In this document: positions 62,007-64,000 of the stretch, piece by piece
Position numbering within the stretch: the first letter of the stretch is position 1
Layout of the letters: each line of letters starts with the position of its first letter
NCBI RefSeq assembly: GCF_036014215.1
Contig: NZ_CP107921.1
Coordinates: forward strand, 2,861,501-2,925,500
DNA from: Streptomyces sp. NBC_00440
Lineage (GTDB): Bacteria; Actinomycetota; Actinomycetes; Streptomycetales; Streptomycetaceae
Length of the DNA stretch: 64,000 nucleotides
Direction: 5' to 3'
Made by a program: the position numbers and the translations under genes
The notes under the pieces: model-generated
Database searches by the model: none
What the model saw: only the letters and a program-made list of their open reading frames with translations
Told to the model about the DNA's origin: nothing

Positions 62007-62591
62007 TCAGGAGTCCGGCCTCGTCGTCGGCTGCTGCTCCGTGCCCCCGGGCCGTGCCCCGGATGCCTCCGGCCTCGTCGTCGGCTGCTCCTTTTCGCCG
62101 GCCCTGGCCGCCTGGACCATCGCCTTCAAGTGTTCCTCGTCCTCCGACGAGAGCGACGTCTGGACCAACTGGCCGCCGAACGGCGCCAGCTCGGCCACGA
62201 CCTTGTCGACCGCCTCCGACTTGGCCAGGGCGAAGAGCGCCGCGGCCCCCGGGCGGAGGTTCGAGCTGACCTCGCGCATGAAGTCGTCGTTCACCCCGAC
62301 GTCCCTGGCCGCTCCGCCTGCCGCGCCCGCCGCGGCTCCGACGGCCGCGCCGAGCAGTGGCGCAAGGAACAGCAGCCCGATGACCCCGCCCCAGAGCGCA
62401 CCCCCGGTCGCTCCTGCCGCGGTGAGGTTGACGGCCTGGTGCAGCTTGATCTTGCCGTCGGCCTCGCGGCGCTCGACCACGACCACGTCCTCCAGGTCGA
62501 TGAGGTGCTGACGGCTCAGCGTCACGACCTTGTCGCGGACCTGGTTGGCGGTGGCCACGTCGTCGTAGGCGATGACAAACAGATTGCTCAT
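62007..62591 (-). CDS. DUF1269 (YtrH-like) membrane-associated protein
   Basis: A 194-residue protein. LFVIAYDDVATANQVRDKVVTLSRQHLIDLEDVVVVERREADGKIKLHQAVNLTAAGATGGALWGGVIGLLFLAPLLG is the DUF1269 core with a Gly-rich hydrophobic hairpin. The C-terminal 35 residues carry a duplicated EQPTTRPEAS / EQQPTTRPDS, also a DNA repeat. Function unknown; often stress-associated in annotation. Confidence 0.88.
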   Translation of the reverse strand: MSNLFVIAYDDVATANQVRDKVVTLSRQHLIDLEDVVVVERREADGKIKLHQAVNLTAAGATGGALWGGVIGLLFLAPLLGAAVGAAAGAAGGAARDVGVNDDFMREVSSNLRPGAAALFALAKSEAVDKVVAELAPFGGQLVQTSLSSEDEEHLKAMVQAARAGEKEQPTTRPEASGARPGGTEQQPTTRPDS

Positions 62592-62794
62592 GCGGCTGAC
62601 TCCTCATCGGGGTGCAGGACTCAGCCCACTATAGGAAATATGCCGCAAAGGCGACATATGGCAGTGGCGTCCGGGGAAGTACCGGGCAGGCCCGGAGGGG
62701 TAGCCACCGGTAGCCCCCCCTGCGGGCACCCACCGGGACCCACCCCCTCCGGACACCCGCCCCGGACGCCGAGCCGCCCCGGGGCCCAGCCCCC

Positions 62795-64000
62795 TCACCC
62801 CCGGTTGACCAGCTCCGCCAGCCCCAGCGCCGCCATACCGAACCCCGACCGGGCACGCGGCAGAAAGCGGGAGCCCGGTCCGCCCGCGAGCAGGTCGGCC
62901 TCCGCGTACCTGCGGGTCTTGCGGTGCCAGTTCAGGATGGCCGCCATCCAGTCCTCCAGCTCCCGTACATAGGCCCCCAGCGCCTCGCGGGTCGCGTCGT
63001 CGAGCCCGAAGTCCTCGCAGACGACCGGGATCTCGTGCTCGGCCACATGCCGGAACTGCCGCATACGCGACACCATCAGGTCATCGACCATGGCCAGCGC
63101 GGTCGGGTAGTCGATGTTGAAGAAGGCCTGGACGACCAGGACGGCGTTGTGCACCTCCCCCTCGAACTCGATCTCCTTCTGGTACGAGAAGACGTCGTTC
63201 ATCAGGCACGCGTAGTCCGCGGCCGAACTCTCCAGGGACTTCACCGGACCGCTGCGGAAGACCTCGTCCGGGATCCGGTGCCCGTGGCCGAGCCTGGCCA
63301 GCGCCATCGTCAGATCGGAGCCGAAGGTCATCCGGCGCATCTCGATGTAGTCGACCGGTTCCGGGATGCGGTGCTGCGCCTGGTTGGCGAGTTCCCAGAG
63401 CCAGCTGGCCGTCATGTTCTCGACCGCCGTACGGAAAGTGCGGCGCGCGGCGCCGTCCATCGGGGCCGCCGTGCGCGCCCACAGATCGGCCAGCGCACGC
63501 TCCATGGCGTTCAACGGCGGGGGCGCCTCCCCCTCCAGCGGCATGAAGAGCGAGAACCGCTCGTTCTGCGCCTTCGCGCCCGCGAGGTCGCGGGTCCGCC
63601 CGTACACCATGGGGAAGTAGTCGTCGGCGTACGTCCCCCAGGCCAACCAGCCCGAGGAAAGGTCCAGTTCGTCCGCGGTGGCGTCCGGGTCGATGCCCGC
63701 CGCGCAGACCGGGAAGTCGTACCCGGTGAGCAGCCGCTCGTCCCAGATGTCGTCGAGCATCCGCATCCGGTACGCCCACGCGACGAGATGGCGCCGTGCG
63801 GTCTCCAGATGCGGCGAGAGCGAGAGCTCGAACGGCATGTCGAAGTCCGGGAGCCGGGACGGTCCGACGTGCTGGTGCGGCACGTGCAAATGGTTGCGCA
63901 GCCGGGCCGCGCCCGTCCTCCCCATGAGCTGCTTGATGTCCGCGGCGGACGTACCGAGCCCCCGCGGCGCGAGCGGAAGTCCCGGTGCCGATTCCGCCAC
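62795..64000 (-). CDS. geoA: Germacradienol/geosmin synthase, C-terminal part (runs off window)
   Basis: A 401-residue visible fragment of a two-domain sesquiterpene synthase; the N-terminal half lies past 64000. NHLHVPHQHVGPSRLPDFDMPFELSLSPHLE opens the C-terminal domain. TYADDYFP carries the modified Asp-rich motif of the C-terminal domain (usually DDYYP), and NDVFSYQKEIEFEG is the NSE metal-binding triad. In geosmin synthase this domain turns germacradienol into geosmin. The protein ends ALGLAELVNRG. Confidence 0.88.
   Translation of the reverse strand: MAESAPGLPLAPRGLGTSAADIKQLMGRTGAARLRNHLHVPHQHVGPSRLPDFDMPFELSLSPHLETARRHLVAWAYRMRMLDDIWDERLLTGYDFPVCAAGIDPDATADELDLSSGWLAWGTYADDYFPMVYGRTRDLAGAKAQNERFSLFMPLEGEAPPPLNAMERALADLWARTAAPMDGAARRTFRTAVENMTASWLWELANQAQHRIPEPVDYIEMRRMTFGSDLTMALARLGHGHRIPDEVFRSGPVKSLESSAADYACLMNDVFSYQKEIEFEGEVHNAVLVVQAFFNIDYPTALAMVDDLMVSRMRQFRHVAEHEIPVVCEDFGLDDATREALGAYVRELEDWMAAILNWHRKTRRYAEADLLAGGPGSRFLPRARSGFGMAALGLAELVNRG

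Overview
The window is high-GC actinobacterial chromosome, almost certainly from a Streptomyces. Genus indicators are an SsgA-like sporulation protein, the C-terminal half of a germacradienol/geosmin synthase, a gas-vesicle cluster in Streptomyces order, XRE/DUF397/anti-sigma-type ATPase trios, frequent GTG and TTG starts, and a NagF/NagE-type PTS. From about 12.3 to 51.2 kb it reads as conserved core chromosome (class A PBP, Bcp, RdgB, RNase PH, NagF/NagE, CysM/CysO/Mec, ClpS, PncB/PncA, SsgG-like, HppD/Lrp), with accessory modules set into it.

Left part (0-17.8 kb): an orphan LanC-like cyclase with a CCG zinc motif, a Gly-Pro repeat protein, a GNAT acetyltransferase, a SnoaL-like protein, a DUF4232 lipoprotein, DUF445, a secreted SGNH hydrolase, and an ABC-2 exporter whose ATPase gene lies 3.9 kb away from its two permease genes. 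The intervening block carries a secreted protein, a methyltransferase and a large protein with an N-terminal motif typical of contractile-injection cargo. A class A PBP and a second SGNH hydrolase follow.

Middle (17.8-43 kb): a SugE/Gdx guanidinium exporter preceded by a guanidine-III riboswitch, a GroES paralogue, DUF3618, Bcp, an MHS-family symporter, an HNH nuclease with four tandem DNA-binding-like repeats next to tRNA-Leu, RdgB and RNase PH, a NagF/NagE PTS pair, an MBL hydrolase, and a membrane-anchored PemK-like protein. Next come CysM-CysO-Mec with a cysteine-type leader peptide, an amino-acid permease, DUF2017/ClpS, the NAD-salvage pair PncB/PncA, a large secreted M6-type metalloprotease, two RDD proteins, an SsgG-like protein and a GlcD-like oxidase.

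Right part (43-64 kb): a gas-vesicle operon (gvpO-A-F-G-J-L-S-K, minus strand) with a divergent Asp23 / Lys-Ala-rich / SRPBCC trio; HppD with a divergent Lrp regulator; a Lon-like secreted protease; an IclR regulator; an ATPase/XRE/DUF397 trio; a compact toxin module (WXG-like partner, RNase A-like toxin, two-domain CdiI-like immunity protein); a DEAD helicase; a Doc toxin with ribbon-helix-helix antitoxin; an MFS transporter; tRNA-Cys; DUF1269; and geosmin synthase running off the right edge.

The most notable items are the WXG/RNase-toxin/immunity cassette at 55.2-57.5 kb, the block that separates the ABC transporter genes, the guanidine-III riboswitch, the cysteine leader peptide before cysO-cysM, and the repeat-array HNH nuclease. 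No CRISPR array, insertion sequence or phage gene was recognised. All calls come from reading the sequence; no database search was run.
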